Shown here in pieces: positions 5,529 to 6,128 of a DNA stretch of 6,128 nt. Made by a program: the position numbers and the translations under genes. Below the pieces are notes generated by a model. The model searched no databases and was not told where the DNA came from. It was given only the letters and a program-made list of their open reading frames with translations. This DNA is from Lachnospiraceae bacterium UBA7729 (lineage in GTDB: Bacteria > Bacillota > Clostridia > Lachnospirales > Lachnospiraceae), in NCBI GenBank assembly GCA_002482005.1, contig DLFD01000078.1:1-6128 (forward strand), given 5' to 3'. How positions within the stretch are numbered: position 1 is the first letter of the stretch; every line of letters starts with the position of its first letter.

Positions 5529-5557
5529 TTGAAAATGAGCGTCCCGTCGGGTACGCT
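5529..5557 (+). promoter_or_regulatory. Possible promoter of the LOG-family gene
   Basis: TTGAAA (5529-5534, 5 of 6 to TTGACA) is followed after 17 bases by TACGCT (5552-5557), only 3 of 6 to TATAAT. The predicted start would be near 5564, about 29 bases before the ATG. The -10 overlaps an inverted repeat (5538-5557). The weak -10 keeps this tentative. Confidence 0.35.
5538..5557. repeat. Inverted repeat in the divergent intergenic region
   Basis: AGCGTCCC (5538-5545) pairs with GGGTACGCT (5549-5557) with one bulged T and the loop GTC. It lies between the two divergent promoters, overlapping the weak -10 proposed for the LOG gene and about 60-75 bases upstream of the other gene's -10. It could be an operator or a leader hairpin; no regulator is recognised. 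Confidence 0.45.
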
Positions 5558-5576
5558 GACAATAGTTCTGAAACTC

Positions 5577-5584
5577 AGGAGGAG
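5577..5584 (+). promoter_or_regulatory. Strong ribosome binding site of the LOG-family gene
   Basis: AGGAGGAG sits 8 bases before the ATG at 5593 and is nearly ideal. It selects this ATG over the out-of-frame ATG at 5585. Confidence 0.85.
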
Positions 5585-5592
5585 ATGGTGGC

Positions 5593-6128
5593 ATGACGAT
5601 TGCAGTCTACTGTGGTTCTGATACGGGAAAAGGCAGCGGGTGGGTCCAGGCGGCGTCCGAACTCGGCAGGTGGATCGGAGAAGGGGAGAATACCCTGATC
5701 TACGGCGGCGGAGAAGCAGGTCTTATGGGGGCTGTTGCCAGAGAAGTCTATGAAGCCGGACGCGAAGTGATCGGAGTGGTCCCGGGCAATGTGGACTTTA
5801 TCAGGAACCGGCCGCAGATCTACTGCACAAAGGTTATCACCGCAGACAACATGAGTACCCGCAAAGAGACGATGCTGGAGCTGGCGGATGCCTTCATAGC
5901 GCTTCCGGGCGGGATCGGGACTCTGGATGAGATCTCCGAAGCCATCACTCTTACAAAGATCGGCGTCTTCCAGAAAAAGTGTGTCCTTTTCAACCGGGAT
6001 TCTTTTTATGAACCGCTGAAAAGCCTGTTTTCAGGGATGCGGCAGGCAGGCTTTCTGCCGGAAGACTCCATGGACCATGTCCTTTTCTCGGACAGGATCC
6101 TGGAGATTCAGGATTACAAAGCGGGGAT
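5593..6128 (+). CDS. LOG-family nucleoside 5'-monophosphate phosphoribohydrolase (partial, 3' end outside window)
   Basis: The first 178 residues are visible and the reading frame is open to the right edge. Family members are usually about 180-195 residues, so only a short C-terminus should be missing. The protein starts with a Rossmann-type strand (MTIAVYCGSD). It then shows YGGGEAGLMG (37-46), M87 with R90-K91 (the M..RK..M motif), and PGGIGTLDE (105-113) with E113; these are the nucleotide-binding and catalytic signatures of the LOG/YvdD family (TIGR00730). Family members cleave the N-glycosidic bond of nucleoside monophosphates such as AMP or cytokinin ribotides to release the base and ribose 5-phosphate. 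In bacteria the physiological substrate is usually unknown, and some members have been misnamed lysine decarboxylases. The protein is cytosolic and probably dimeric. The gene is divergent from the GTPase-nuclease gene and has a near-ideal ribosome binding site. Confidence 0.9.
   Translation, partial: MTIAVYCGSDTGKGSGWVQAASELGRWIGEGENTLIYGGGEAGLMGAVAREVYEAGREVIGVVPGNVDFIRNRPQIYCTKVITADNMSTRKETMLELADAFIALPGGIGTLDEISEAITLTKIGVFQKKCVLFNRDSFYEPLKSLFSGMRQAGFLPEDSMDHVLFSDRILEIQDYKAG

Noticed and set aside
5593..6128. Lysine decarboxylase, a legacy label for proteins with the PGGxGT motif
   Set aside because: The PGGxGTxxE motif with the M..RK..M element defines LOG-type phosphoribohydrolases; no pyridoxal-phosphate decarboxylase features are present.

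Overview
The window looks like chromosomal DNA of a gut-associated member of the Bacillota, most likely class Clostridia and plausibly Lachnospirales. This rests on protein character: a Clostridium-type bile salt hydrolase, a YacP/Rae1-type NYN nuclease domain of Bacillota type, a TetM-like translational GTPase and an HD-less alarmone synthetase. Promoters are of vegetative sigma type and several ribosome binding sites are AG-rich. Species cannot be fixed from the sequence. I see no mobile element, tRNA, rRNA, CRISPR array or origin.

Layout: (1) 59-1153, plus strand: a RelA/SpoT-type (p)ppGpp synthetase without the HD hydrolase domain, with a low-complexity insertion inside the synthetase fold. 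(2) 1154-1360: a spacer holding a hairpin, then a strong promoter and a leader with two perfect inverted repeats. (3) 1361-2335, plus: a bile salt hydrolase (choloylglycine hydrolase) with all recognised catalytic residues, followed by a long hairpin that probably ends transcription. (4) 2453-5368, minus, convergent with the hydrolase: a 971-residue fusion of a TetM/EF-G-like ribosomal GTPase to a C-terminal YacP/Rae1-type NYN endoribonuclease domain, joined by a long hydrophilic linker containing a tandem repeat. (5) 5369-5592: a divergent intergenic region with an extended -10 promoter and hairpin for the fusion gene, an inverted repeat, and a ribosome binding site for the last gene. (6) 5593 to the right edge, plus: a LOG-family nucleoside-monophosphate phosphoribohydrolase, cut by the window end.

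The genes do not form one operon. The hydrolase has its own promoter and terminator, and the fusion gene is convergent with it and divergent from the LOG gene. Two of the four genes act on translation or stress physiology (the alarmone synthetase and the ribosomal GTPase-nuclease), but a functional link is only inference. The most notable item is the fusion: one polypeptide that should bind the ribosomal A-site region like TetM/EF-G and also carry a domain homologous to Rae1, an endonuclease that cuts mRNA in the A site. Its decoding-centre loop does not match the loop that dislodges tetracycline in TetM, so a tetracycline-resistance label would be unsafe; ribosome rescue or mRNA quality control is a reasonable alternative hypothesis.
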